Shown here in pieces: positions 1 to 9,618 of a stretch of 22,467 nucleotides of DNA. Positions within the stretch are counted from its first letter, which is position 1, and each line of letters begins with the position of its first letter. The translations under genes and the position numbers were made by a program. Source of the DNA: Porogramme epimiltina (Eukaryota; Basidiomycota; Agaricomycetes; Polyporales; Polyporaceae); the NCBI GenBank assembly GCA_900155495.1, contig FTLJ01000388.1, positions 1 to 22,467 of the forward strand, read 5' to 3'. The notes under the pieces were generated by a model. That model saw only the letters and a program-made list of their open reading frames with translations. It was not told where the DNA came from and did not search any database.

Positions 1-61
1 CCCCCCGCCGCATATACCTAAGATAAAATAAATATCCGGTTGTGGCCGGGCTCGAACAGAC

Positions 62-240
62 GTACCTATGCGCGCGCGCCTGAACACCACTCGAACGCGC
101 CTGAACGCGCCTGAACGCGCCTGAACGCGCCTGAACGCCACTGCACGCGCCCGCACGCGCCTGCACGCGCCCCGCGCGCGACCTTGCACCGCCCGCGCGC
201 GACCTTGCACGCGTCTGCGCGCGCCTGCACGCAACTTCGT
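62..240. repeat. Decamer minisatellite, block 1
   Basis: Back-to-back copies of a 10-nt unit, CTGAACGCGC, at about 90-130 grade into the variant CTGCACGCGC and then into degenerate CG-alternating sequence up to about 240. The same decamer reappears at 720-766, including a shared 19-nt junction string at 123-141 and 720-738. The array is almost pure alternating purine-pyrimidine, which could favour recombination or replication slippage. No coding role is proposed; frames reading through it are compositional. Confidence 0.85.
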
Positions 241-719
241 GCACGTGCAGTGTGCGACTACACATACTGGCACCCATCCTTGAACGAAGCTCCCCCAGTC
301 TATGTTCATAACTGGTCAATGCTCACATGCAGGAACACCGCTTATACTATGATATGCATCCAATTGTCATGTTACAAAGACACAGATGTGAGTATAGGCA
401 AGTGCACACTCAGGGCCAAAGAAGAATTGCATCATTACGTAGGCTATTCTACATATAATGGCAGGAAATGTATTAAGACACATTCAATACACCTCACTAC
501 CGCTTTCCGAATGCAACGCACAGTTATGTATACAACGCGCACTGGCTACAGTAAGAGACTAGAGTAGAAATATCATGTGCATGAAGGACAACAGTAGGTC
601 ACCCTAAGACTTCAAGGAAATGTTGTGTTTATAAATATGACATAGGAAATGATCTCACAGGAATTTAGTATCAAGTTTGAGCCGGTGCTTCGGGTGACCA
701 TAGATTCGACAAGAGAATC
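241..719. other. AT-richer island between two minisatellite blocks, no gene seen
   Basis: This stretch of about 480 bp is clearly less GC-rich than the decamer arrays on either side. A plus frame (about 250-567) stays open, but it starts inside the minisatellite, has no recognisable motif and shows no GC-rich third-position bias. I see no terminal inverted repeat and no poly-A end. Because the same 19-nt decamer junction lies on both sides (123-141 and 720-738), the island could be a short non-autonomous insertion into the minisatellite, or spacer trapped between two array fragments. Confidence 0.4.
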
Positions 720-766
720 GAACGCCACTGCACGCGCCTGCACGCGCCTGCACGCGCCTGCACGCA
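720..766. repeat. Decamer minisatellite, block 2
   Basis: About four copies of the 10-nt unit CTGCACGCGC start with the same junction string as at 123-141. The array is followed by a short CG-rich tract (770-792), and the segmental duplication begins at 811. The array therefore sits at, and may have helped create, the left duplication breakpoint. Confidence 0.8.
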
Positions 767-810
767 TAGACGCCCGGCGCGCGCGGGCGCGTTCAATTCC
801 GGTGGCCCCT

Positions 811-1097
811 GCAGAACGTTGATCACATCCACGGAATATCGACCAACCAATGCATCCTGTCATGGGGCCTCGACGCCTGTGCATCATCAATCGTACTCGG
901 CCTCCTACTGGGTCTCTGGGGAATGGATCTGGAATATTGGAAGTAGTGGAGAGCCTATTCGAGCTCTCTGGCTTCCATTATTGTATAGATGGTCCACAGC
1001 CCTCGGAGCAGAGTGGGGTTGCGGGGGACAAAGAATCGCATTTCACAGCAATGAAGGACAATTGGTCGTCGTCGATATGTCTGGGTGCCTGCAGTAA
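811..1097 (+). pseudogene. Truncated 3' end of a NACHT-WD40 gene (left duplicate)
   Basis: From 813 to the TAA at 1095-1097 this aligns codon for codon, without indel, to the last 94 codons of the intact NLR gene (15275-15559). It covers the tail after the last WD40 blade, including the shared motifs SASYWVSGEWIW and GGQRIAFHSNEGQLVVVDMS. The homology stops abruptly at 811, next to CG-rich minisatellite DNA, so the propeller, NACHT and N-terminal parts are missing. By direct comparison 20 codons differ and 15 of these change the amino acid, yet no stop has appeared. That pattern suggests relaxed or diversifying change after a recent duplication. An isolated 90-residue tail is unlikely to function alone, although a fused transcript cannot be excluded. 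Confidence 0.8.
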
Positions 1098-1222
1098 CTC
1101 CCTTAGTAAATCCAGTCATTCTGCATAACTATGTACTGCTTACTCTCCACTGAGAGCCTCTTACCCCGTTCATATCCTCACATGCAACATTCCGACACTC
1201 CTAGCCGCGTACAAGTACATAG

Positions 1223-1444
1223 ATGACAGACATAGTGGAAATGGCACTTTCGCATTGCGATATTTTTCGTTCCGCCGCATGCACAGGCATTGCCGCCAAC
1301 ATGCGCCTCACCGGAGTTCGTATTATATCCCTGCTCGGAGTCTACTACGCTCAGCGTGAGGCCCCATCAGTGGTCCATTCTCCATCATGGAGAGAGTCGG
1401 ATAACGGCAGAAGCGTCGGAGGGGAGCCGAATCTGTCACGGTGA
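1223..1444 (+). other. Short ORF shared by both duplicates (doubtful gene)
   Basis: An ATG-started frame of 73 codons lies 126 nt after the truncated NLR tail stop. Its counterpart at 15685-15903 has the same start and stop and a single 3-nt indel that keeps the frame. There is no motif, signal peptide or membrane segment that I recognise. Amino-acid-changing differences (I/T, E/G, R/H, I/T, VG/DE) are at least as common as silent ones, so persistence through a recent duplication explains the open frame. It may simply be 3' UTR or spacer. Confidence 0.15.
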
Positions 1445-4390
1445 GGCAATGATCCCGTGCGTTAGCTAACATGCACACGAAGCAGGACTCGCGTCGATCA
1501 GCATCAGGCAGGTCAATCCGTGGACCGTGGACAAAAACAGTGCGAGGACATGAGAAGAAGGGATGAGTGGTTGGGATATTGATAGCATGCAGAGACGTAC
1601 GAGTTTGCGGGTCTTGGTAATCGGGTTACGGGTATTCGGATGCATTGGACACTGGGCGTTGAGATGCATCTTGGTTCAGGATGTGCGGGTACGGACATTG
1701 GAGGAACATCCGGGAGGATCTTTGGGATACATACCATTCAATGTATGCACTCGATAAGCTATAATTGTCATCGTAATTGCACTGAACACTCGCTCTCTTT
1801 GAGTATATGCATCTGGTTCGCGCCTTCGACATGATCTCGCAGCATTGTGGGATTAGAAACCACAATTTATGTTATGCGTATGTGCAGGGGAAACGACAAA
1901 CGTACGCCTTTTGGGGAATACATGTAATAAGTAGTCATTCTTGAACGTCTTGTCATGCATGTCAACGAGTGCCTGGCCGCGACTGACGGTCGCCGGATGA
2001 ACTGTATAACAAGTTAGGACTGTGATGGTCGCACGGAGAAACTTGATAAGAGAAGACATGCATTTCACGGCATTCCTGCAAATCTGAGGTCAGAACTCCG
2101 CTATGCAAACAGATGGAATGCTGGTACTTATCTAGCGGAACGCACTTAGTGGAGTGGATAGCGCTTCGTTTGGGCATCCGAGAGGATGGGGGTTGAAGAG
2201 AGAAATAGGGAATGGAATCTCTGAACTTCAGTCGTTGGGTGAATGGGCCACATGAACGGATCCCACCTGCGACGCTATGAGATGTGTTTCGTAGCGGGAG
2301 AACGCACTCGCATTGTATCTTCGCACCCTCTCCTCTAAAATACAACATCATGAATGTGTGATGAAAGCGGCGCTGAGCGTGCAATCAGGGGGTGCATATA
2401 CGAGAGGGGAGCGAAGATGCGTACCACCGTATAAGCATGGATAGTAGGTTGAGTACCCCGAGTAGCAAGACTGGTGCAGAGAATGCTGGAACAGCTAGGG
2501 GTAAACAGCGGTACCAACGAGCCGGACGGCAGGTCGTTGGAGGGGGTACAGCTTGATTTATGTAGTGACGGGTGAGCGGAAGGTACCAGGCGGGACTGGG
2601 GCGACGGCCTGTCGGAGAGTTGCGGGGAAGAAGATTGAGGACGTGGCTGGAATAAGGGACAAAGAGGGGAAGAAGCAGGTGATGATGATTGAGCTTGACG
2701 GACTGGAGGCGGGGGTGGAAGAAGCGATTGCGGGGACGGGAACGAGCAGGTTTGGTGCTAACGCGTGCACGACGTAGTTCCTCCGGACCTGATGCGGCCC
2801 TTTCGGGTCAAGATCGCTGAAAGGAGCTGCTAGGGAGCGTGGAACTGGGAAACGGATAAGGGTAGGGTCTATGATCGGTCAGATGCGACCATGGAAGGGT
2901 GCGGCGAGGGGCGTATGGCGTGGGGGGATCGGCGGAGCGGCGCATATGAGGAGCGAACAAGCCCCTTGAGGGCACTCGGCTCGGGCTCGGGTGGCTCGGA
3001 GGTGGCCAGTCGCGAGATCGTCCCACAACGGAGACGTGGAGCGACGTTGGCACCCGTAGGGGCGACCGGTCTCGCTGCTTGGCCTCGCCGGGTGTGAACA
3101 GAGCGGTGTCTGGCCAAGCTGGTCGACGTCGACATCGACGTCATGAACCGAATAGTGAGGAGGGTGTCTTAGGCGTGCTCGGAACGGAAGGTGCCGTGCG
3201 AAGGCGGAACCATCGGAGATAATCAGCACTAGTCCCATGGCCTGTCCGAGCCCCTCACTCAGGCTCACTGGCCAGCTCTGACCAGTGACCAGGGCTTGCC
3301 AGCGCAACCTCCACGCCAAATTCGACTCCGTCTACTTTAGTGCCCCCTCTGCCCGAGCGCCATCTTCGCTCCAGAACGAATCTCTGTCCTTGTCTATCCT
3401 TGTCGTACAGACTCGTCTAGTTTTATACTCATTATTGTCATCCTGGGACAACGCAAAGGCCCTTGCAACCCACGGCCGTCCAAGTCTCTTTGTTCAAAGA
3501 TGTATATGGTGTGACGACCCTGAGTGGAACGTTCGAACGCCGCAACAGCCTGGACACTGTCAGACCAGATCTCGTCCATGGCGTTCCTTGTGGGCGAACG
3601 CGCGTCTCGTTAGGAAGAGGGAAGGAAGGATGGTTGTTGAGGGGGTGGAGTCTGACCACGAGAGGAGGGTGCACGACGGAAGTGTCGGTGGACGTCGCTG
3701 TAGACAGAGAGCTCTAATAGAGGCAGGACGCCGGGGACGGTGCCGCGGAAATGGCCGCGGACCGCGGAAGAACCTCGGAAAATCAAGCAAGCCCCGGGCC
3801 TGAAAATCTTGATTCTCCCAGATCCTCGCTCTTCGACAGCTGCCCTCTCGCTCGCTCGTCCTACAAGCCCTAGACCTCGGAGTCCTGTCATCTCTACCGT
3901 CCACCGACCCGGCATGCACTCCGAACAGAAGCACCCCGGTCACTCGCCACGCCAATGACACATCCATGGCGTCTGCAACCTTGGACGGCTTCTCGTAGTC
4001 GGCCTCAAGCTCCGCTCAGGGCCACTCCCCAGCGTTGAACATGCCCTGCGCTCCTTGGCCGACGTCAGACCAAGTGCATCCTTTATGTCAAGTGGGGCCT
4101 GGTAGAGCCTGCGTTGCTCTCCCCCTCGGGGTATCGCGCCGGTGTTGGGCATCTCAGCGGTACGTCATTTGCATCCGTCTATTCCTCCTCCAAGCTTCCG
4201 CCGTCCGAGGCTGATGTGCCCTCTCCGTCTCGCTCAGCGTACCTCCTGCAAGCCCTTCGGATGTCCCTTTTTACCACAACGCGACCATCTGTGATCTTCT
4301 TTACCGCTGCTGGCCCCTCACTCACCCCAAGCTCAAGCCTTGTGGTCACAAGTGCACAACAACTTCCCTATCGCGGCCGAATAGTCGATC

Positions 4391-4462
4391 GTGAGTATTC
4401 ATTCCACTTGATCATATCTCTTCAGGTACCAGTTTGTTCCACCGACTTACTGGACCTAACAG
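4391..4462 (+). other. Intron-like segment conserved in both relatives
   Basis: It begins GTGAGTATTC, a near-perfect fungal 5' splice site, and ends CTAACAG; its length is 72 nt. The counterpart at 21080-21150 (71 nt) begins GTGAGTACTC and ends CCAACAG, again flanked by GATC on the 5' side. Conservation of both ends at equal length in otherwise diverged sequence supports a real ancestral intron and thus a former plus-strand gene here. Confidence 0.5.
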
Positions 4463-4606
4463 GTCGTTACGGTAGCAGCCCACCTCGCGATCTGACCGCC
4501 GCCCCTACCATCGTCTTTCCAAGTTTGATGCTATCCTTCCATGGACGTCGTCGCGACCTAACGCCTCGGCCTCTCGATGATCTTCCACGGACGGACCCAT
4601 GCGGTA

Positions 4607-4684
4607 ACTCCCTATAGCGGACACTGGGCCCGGCTAGCGCGTGTCGTCGAGCGCGACATGCAAGTCTGCGCATACGCCCCACCC
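4607..4684 (+). other. 26-codon coding-like block (left copy)
   Basis: It reads TPY.GHW.RL.RVVE followed by a D..VCAYAP-type end, in frame with the matching block at 21668-21745. Between the copies I count about ten differences at third positions, six at first and two at second, which is the signature of past selection on this frame. In the left copy an upstream deletion shifts the frame relative to the right copy, so the exon is probably dead here. The family is not recognised. Confidence 0.4.
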
Positions 4685-4749
4685 AACTGTACCTCTCCGC
4701 CGTACGACCAACTTCAAGTACGCGCGCCGCGCGGCTTCTGGGCTGTTCG

Positions 4750-5780
4750 CCAGCTCCCCACCTCCCCTCATCCTCTGATCGCGCCTCTCGCTCGTGCTCG
4801 AAAAGTGGCCGCGCCCCCGCGTACACGCGTTCCGCGACACACCTCCAACGCACCCCTCCACACCGAGACACACTCCGCCCATCTAATCGCCCCCACCACC
4901 TCGCGCGAGCGGCGCGCCGTTCCTCGCCCGCTTTCGTGCGCAACGCCGGCCACCTCGCGCGGTCGCGCGGGATCGGCGTGCTGCGCTGATCGGTGGCGCG
5001 AGCGCCCTGAGGGGCCGTCGCCGCTGTTCGACTCGTCTCAGCGGGCACGCTTGCTGCTGGAGGGCGCGGTGACTGCATGGTCAGAGGGTGTTGGCGCACC
5101 TGTGGGGGCCGATGCGTTGGCAGCTCGGATGGGCATGTCGCCCACACCTCTTACCCGGCGCGCGCCCACCATGCACTTCACGCTTCTCGTCAACCTGCGC
5201 AGGAAGGCTAGCGGAGGACGCATGAGTGGCTACAGGAAACTGCTAAAGATGCCCTACGCCGGGCCTGTGAAGCGCTCGTTCTCGCGGATGGACACTCTAC
5301 AGCGCCGCGCCCCGCGCGGTCCACCCCACGGCCGTCCCTCGTTCGCCGCTCTAGTTCTCCCCCGTCGCACAACTCGCCCCCCGCTCCCGTGCTGGGTTTC
5401 GTTGGAAAACTCGATGGTCAACTAAAACGACACTGCGCGGGGCGCCACGAACGATGTGGCAACTGCGCGCTGCGAGAACGCGATCGCACGGGGGCATACC
5501 CTCGCGCACACCATGCGCGCTTAGTCGCGGGGATGGCCTCGAACGCGCGCGGGCACGTAAGCGTGACACATTCTCTCCCTATCGCCTCGATACTAACGTC
5601 GAGAGCCATTGTAGATCCGCGCGGTTTCTCAGTCCGTGGTATGATCGCTGCACGCCGTCCTCCGTCATAGTTGGCATCGGTGCGCGCCCTAGATGGCCTC
5701 GGGAGGGGTGTATGCGCCGCGCTTCGCGCGGGGCAGCCGCCCCGTTTACCGACTGCGAGCGTCGAGCGCGGGGCGTGCGC
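4750..5780 (+). repeat. GC-rich repeat unit, copy A
   Basis: One of three related, very GC-rich stretches. A core with one or two mismatches between copies, TCGCGCGAGCGGCGCGCCGT, lies at 4901-4920 here, at 7068-7087 in copy B and at 21977-21996 in copy C. About 90 nt on, copies A and C share GGTGGCGCGAGCGCCCTGAG; B is more diverged there. Copies A and B continue together through GAACGCGATCGCAC / GAACGCGATCGCGC (5476 / 7658), a CTAACGTCG-GAGCCATT segment (about 5592 / 7776) and a small GC hairpin (about 5716 / 7899). Long open frames on both strands are expected from the composition, and the frames are not maintained between copies, so I do not call genes here. Confidence 0.7.
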
Positions 5781-6889
5781 CCTGCTTCATGCAGTGACGC
5801 GGGGTGACGCGAGCGCGAGGGACCGTCATATTCGTACGTCCATTCCTAGATAGCATCTACTCTTGTGTCGTTCACTCATGCTGCATTCCCTACAGAGAAG
5901 TATTATCCTCGACCCACTCCACACGCAGATGCACACGTTCCACCACAAGCTCAAAATATAGCCCGGTCTATCTTCCGGACGAAACATGCAAGGCGTGATC
6001 CGCATCACTATACGACAGTTGTTCGATTTCTACCCGCCCTCGTTATACTCCCCCGGCCGAACTAGATGCTGCGCCTCCGTCTCCGACTCCCTTCCCTAGG
6101 GCATCTTGCACTCGTCACCAAATCTCTTCGCGCACAAGTGGGATGAATACGGCTTTGCACCCGAGGGAATCCGTCCTTGGTCGTCATTCGTCAATGTAGA
6201 CACCGCCAACGCGTTGCACCCGGCAATATTCTCAACCCGCGGTGTAGCCCGCCTGATTAACTCAGCTGACCTGGACCACGAACGGACGGCTTCGAAATCG
6301 ACCATAGGACACTTTAGGGAGAGCGGCATCTGGCATATCGACTCTTGTTAGGGGCGCGGGGGGCGACAGATCCACAACCCTCGATATCCGTTCCGCACAC
6401 TCATCTACAGCGCCCACCTCGTCCGCTCGACCTTTCTCCATGTAGATCCCGCACCTCGCGCCGCGCCGCCCTATTCCCCCCTTCTTGCTCCCCACACTTT
6501 CGTCCGAGCAAACCGCCAGCAGGGGCGCCGGGGAGGTTCCGTGCAGAGCGGAAATCGGGCAGTCGCGTGCCGAACGCGTGCCCCTCACCCGAACCATCCA
6601 GGAGGACGTACGGCCTCTCGCGACAGAGCCACTCCTCCTAGACACTCGAGGTGCGCGCGGAGCCCCCAGGCCTGGATAATCGCGCGCGCGTTCCCGTCGC
6701 TGGCGCATCTCAGCGCGCCACACGAACGAGCGGCGCGGCCGTGTCGCGCTGCGGGGTCTGCAGTGCTCGTCCTCTGGAGCGACATGTCTTCTATTGCTAT
6801 AACTGACACCGGGCACGGCTGCTACGTGCCGTCAAGCGCAACCTGCGGTTCTGCCCTTCACGCAGCCTACGACCAACTCACCAAGTACG
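5781..6889. other. Spacer between GC-rich copies A and B
   Basis: Base composition falls after about 5820 and rises again after 6350. Apart from the coding-like frame at 6106-6351, nothing specific is seen. The ORFs after 6350 lie in GC-rich sequence, overlap each other on both strands and show no motif. Confidence 0.4.
6106..6351 (+). CDS. Coding-like fragment, unknown protein
   Basis: The frame from about 6112 to the TAG ending at 6351 reads like a genuine protein segment (NLFAHKWDEYGFAPEG, then WSSFVNVDTANALHP) with mixed composition and mostly C or G at third positions. It is preceded by a pyrimidine-rich tract ending CCCTAG at about 6096-6101, which could be a 3' splice site, so this may be the terminal exon of a gene or gene remnant rather than a complete 81-codon gene. 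The family is not recognised, and no partner exon is identified upstream with confidence. The reverse strand is also open here but looks less protein-like. Confidence 0.25.
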   Translation: MHSSPNLFAHKWDEYGFAPEGIRPWSSFVNVDTANALHPAIFSTRGVARLINSADLDHERTASKSTIGHFRESGIWHIDSC

Positions 6890-7930
6890 CTCACCGCCCG
6901 TCACCTGGGCCCGTGGCATCCTCGCAATCCCTCCTTCCTCCGCCCGCGCGGTTCGTTCGCGCTCCAAAACCGACCGCCCCCCTTTGCATTGGCCTCCCGC
7001 GACACCCCTCCCACGCACCCCTCCCCGCCGCGGCGTAGGCTCCACCCGTCCAATCACCTCCGCCCCCTCGGGCGAGCGGCGCGCCGTTTCTCGCACGTTT
7101 TAACCAGCAGTGCCGGCCCCCTCGCGCGTCCGCGCGCGCCGACGACTAGCCTCGGCATGCCGCGCTGTTCGGCCGCGCGAGCCCCCCAAGGGGCCGCCGC
7201 CCCTCTCCTCGACTATGCAGGCGCAGTCGTTGCTGTCGGTCGTGGTGCACGCGCGGCCGGGAGCGGTCCGCCCATGGAGGTCGACGTGGTGGCACTTCGG
7301 AGAAGCCTATCACCCGCCCCACTCACCCGGCGCGCGAGGAAGCTGGGCGCGATCCGCTTCGGGTCTCTCCTTGGTGCGCGCGCATGAGGGCTTGGAGGGG
7401 ACACGTATGGGGCCATGAGAGACTGCTGAAGACACCTCGCGTGAGCCTGCTGTGTGTGCTCCCGCGGACGGGCTCTCCACAGCGCCGCACCCCGCGCCGT
7501 CGACCTGTCGGCACCTCCCCATGCACCACCCCCGCCGCGCTGGCCCCCACACAGCTCCCCCCTCGCGCGAGTCTGTCTCTCCCGCCGGAGCGCATTTGAT
7601 CAAGACAGCGGAGGCGCGCGCGGCCCCGTAGACGATACCGCTGGTCCGCGCTGCAAGAACGCGATCGCGCGCAGGGCAGAGTCTCGTGCGCTGCATGTGC
7701 GCCTGCCCGCACGGACGATCCCGACCCCGCGCAGCCTGGTAAGCGCTGCGCGTTCTCTCCCCGCTGCTCGATGCTAACGTCGCGAGCCATTATAGACTCG
7801 TGCGGTCGCCTGATCCGTGCTACGGTCGATGTGTGCAGTGCCGTAGGATCGTTGGAATCGCTGCGCGCGCTAGATGCCCTTGGCGGGATGTATGCTCTGC
7901 GCTTTGCGCAAGGCGGGGGTGCGCAGGGCC
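6890..7930 (+). repeat. GC-rich repeat unit, copy B
   Basis: Second copy of the GC-rich unit. It shares CCAATCACxxCC and the GCGAGCGGCGCGCCGT core (7072-7087) with copies A and C. It also shares CTCTCCACAGCGCCGC / CTCTACAGCGCCGC (about 7471 / 5294) and the GAACGCGATCGC and CTAACGTCG segments with A. Its core is more diverged from A and C than they are from each other. No protein frame is conserved among the copies. Confidence 0.65.
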
Positions 7931-8853
7931 GGCGTCGCCCCCCGCGTCTGGATGCGACTAGCGCATACCACGCACCACGGCGCATTTGACACCACAGCCT
8001 GAGAGGCGCGCGAGCAACTCTGACGTTCAACGCTCCCATCCCCGGATGACATCTGCGCTCGCTCCTTCTACTCGTGGCGCGGCCTCTCATGGCGCCAGAC
8101 TCCCTCATTCGCTATCGGACCACGGCAGAAGCGCTCTTCGCGGATTATCGCCGCGCGCGCACGCGCGGGGCCGACTGGACGCGTGCGCGCGATGCCGATG
8201 CGTGCGGTGCAAGCACCAGGTGGAGACGGCTCGCGCCTGGCTCCCTGGGTCCGCGCGAGCCGGAGCGCGTTTACTCTGCTAGCGCTGCGACCCTACCCTA
8301 CAGCAGCGCGCGAGACGGGCGCGTCGCGCTAGGCACGAGCTTATCGCCCTGGTGCGTGCTACGTTCGCCCCTCGAGTAGTTTGTCCGCGTTGTGGGTGGA
8401 CTGCGGTGCACGGTATCACGCGCGCTGGGAAAGCACGGCCGTGGGGTTCCGAGGGGTCATGTTCCAGGACACTGCGTATAGCACGACGCGGAGGTCGCAT
8501 TAAAGTTGGTTATGCGCGCTTCAAATAGGATACTCTCCGCCCCAAGCAGGCGAGTTGTCAGCGTGTTTTGTTATCATGTATCACTAATCTTCATTGCAGT
8601 CAGTCGGTGTCGCGTGGACGGCCACCGGGGTGCTCGCGATTATAGGATTGAAGTGATATTCGGGACAGCATAACAGGTTTTAGAGCGCGCGCGGCCGATC
8701 TTCGCTCTCTCCCCTAATCGCTCGCAATTTGGCCCATTGCATAGCCTGTGCGCTCTGGAACTCGGCCGGGATCGACATGTTGCAGTGAATGCGTATACGC
8801 CTCTACCTACGCTGTAATATGAGCCAACGTGGGGCGTGGGTTCTAACTGTCGA
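7931..8853. other. Region without a supported gene
   Basis: GC-rich up to about 8400 with overlapping open frames on both strands, then mixed composition without long frames from 8500 to 8850. A plus frame at 8089-8379 (starting MAPDSLIRYRTTAEAL) is moderately protein-like but has no recognised domain and sits in CG-repetitive DNA. I see no promoter, RNA gene or transposon end. Confidence 0.3.
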
Positions 8854-9618
8854 ATGGGGACTCAAAAGACTTCATGTATGCGGTCCTCCGACGCCCAAAT
8901 AGTGCGACGGGAGCAGTTCCACTGGCAAGTCATCTGTGCGCACACGGTGCCGGCTTCAGCAGCCCGGCGCGATGTAGAGCATCGCCTATATGACCCTGCC
9001 GAGCTCTTGCCGGCTCGATCGCTGCTGACGTACCCATCCAAGCACCCGCAGAACCTCCCTGAAGGCTCCGAAAACTCGAGCACAGCAGCGCGGCCCGTGG
9101 TCGCTGTGGCCATTCACCGCACGTGCGGAGGAAGAGGGAAGGCCCCAGCAAGGACCGCGCATTCTGCCCATTTCGGGGGTGCTTCCCCGCAAGAAGCTTG
9201 CAATTGCTGGCCCAGGTCGGCTGACCCCCGACACGCCACATCCGAGTACGGCGGCACGAGACGATTGGCCCCGCTCGTCCCGCTCTTCTGCTTCCCTGTC
9301 AGATGGCGCAGCCCTACGGAGGCTTACTCCTGTCCCCAGCAGAACCCAACGAACTCACAGCGACCCCAGAAGCGATCCAGGGCCCTGCCCCGAGGCTCTC
9401 ATCGCTCCTTCCGTCCCCAGCCCTGGCCCTTCAGACAGCAATCCACAGGGCTCCTGGAGCTTCCATGTTGCGTTTCCCATGCCCTTCACGCACCCCAAGG
9501 TCTTCCCTTGGCAGGGCGGCCTCCGGCTGCTGTTCCCTGTGCCGCGCGAACAACCCTTCCTTCTGACCTTACTTACATCCTCCCACGTTCCGCGTTATGG
9601 TTACTGTATTTCCTGTAG
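8854..9618 (+). CDS. Hypothetical protein or exon, unassigned
   Basis: From the ATG at 8854 the frame stays open for about 250 codons to the stop at 9618. The first part (to about 9290) shows regular C/G-ending codons and mixed composition. The second part is Pro/Ser/Arg-rich. Between about 9290 and 9600 a different plus frame (9179-9727) looks more protein-like, reading SWSFHVAFPMPFTHPKVF, so the true product may switch frame through an unseen intron or a frameshift. No domain, signal peptide or membrane helix is recognised. It lies about 0.9 kb upstream of the NLR gene on the same strand, with no sign of a shared transcript. It could also be non-coding. Confidence 0.25.
   Translation: MGTQKTSCMRSSDAQIVRREQFHWQVICAHTVPASAARRDVEHRLYDPAELLPARSLLTYPSKHPQNLPEGSENSSTAARPVVAVAIHRTCGGRGKAPARTAHSAHFGGASPQEACNCWPRSADPRHATSEYGGTRRLAPLVPLFCFPVRWRSPTEAYSCPQQNPTNSQRPQKRSRALPRGSHRSFRPQPWPFRQQSTGLLELPCCVSHALHAPQGLPLAGRPPAAVPCAARTTLPSDLTYILPRSALWLLYFL

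Larger units (their letters stand above)
811..3586 (+). repeat. Segmental duplication, left copy
   Basis: This segment matches 15273-17950 in the same orientation, offset by about 14.46 kb. Similarity is high by eye (roughly nine bases in ten) with scattered small indels. It covers the NLR tail and about 2.5 kb of 3' flank. The left edge is the shared string GCAGAACG at 811 / 15273. The right edge is near CATGGCGTTCCT at 3586 / 17950. Only short open frames occur inside: a 73-codon frame at 1223-1444 and a purine-rich one at 2553-2777. I see no convincing gene between 1098 and 3586. Confidence 0.9.
3587..4750 (+). pseudogene. Decayed 5' portion of an unidentified gene (left relative of 20290-21750)
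   Basis: This segment is collinear with 20290-21750 but much more diverged than the preceding duplication. Landmarks in order are GTGGACGTCG near 3690 / 20382, CCTGAAAAT followed by CTTGAT or CCTGAT near 3800 / 20493, ATGTCAAGTGGGG near 4086 / 20758, an intron-like segment at 4391-4462 / 21080-21150, and a 26-codon coding-like block at 4607-4684 / 21668-21745. Frames shift repeatedly in between; for example the left copy has lost several bases just before the block. No intact protein can be read. It may be the eroded N-terminal part of a neighbouring gene, possibly another NLR, but no family is recognised. Function is unknown. Confidence 0.45.

Noticed and set aside
20..60. tRNA-like TTGTGGCCGGGCTCGAAC string near the left edge
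   Set aside because: There is no matching acceptor or anticodon arm, and the sequence runs into the minisatellite.
4467..5425. Long ORFs on both strands (226 and 282 codons) in GC-rich copy A
   Set aside because: At this CG content stop codons are rare. The frames are Arg/Pro/Ala-rich, overlap on both strands and are not kept in copies B and C. Only the block at 4607-4684 shows a coding signature.
7323..8108. 261-codon minus-strand ORF in copy B
   Set aside because: Low-complexity Arg/Gly/Ala composition, and the frame is not maintained in the matching part of copy A.
8178..8215. Zn2Cys6-like CARCRCVRCK string in a plus frame
   Set aside because: It arises from alternating GCGTGC sequence. 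The spacing does not fit the full six-cysteine motif, and the frame lacks the rest of a zinc-cluster domain.
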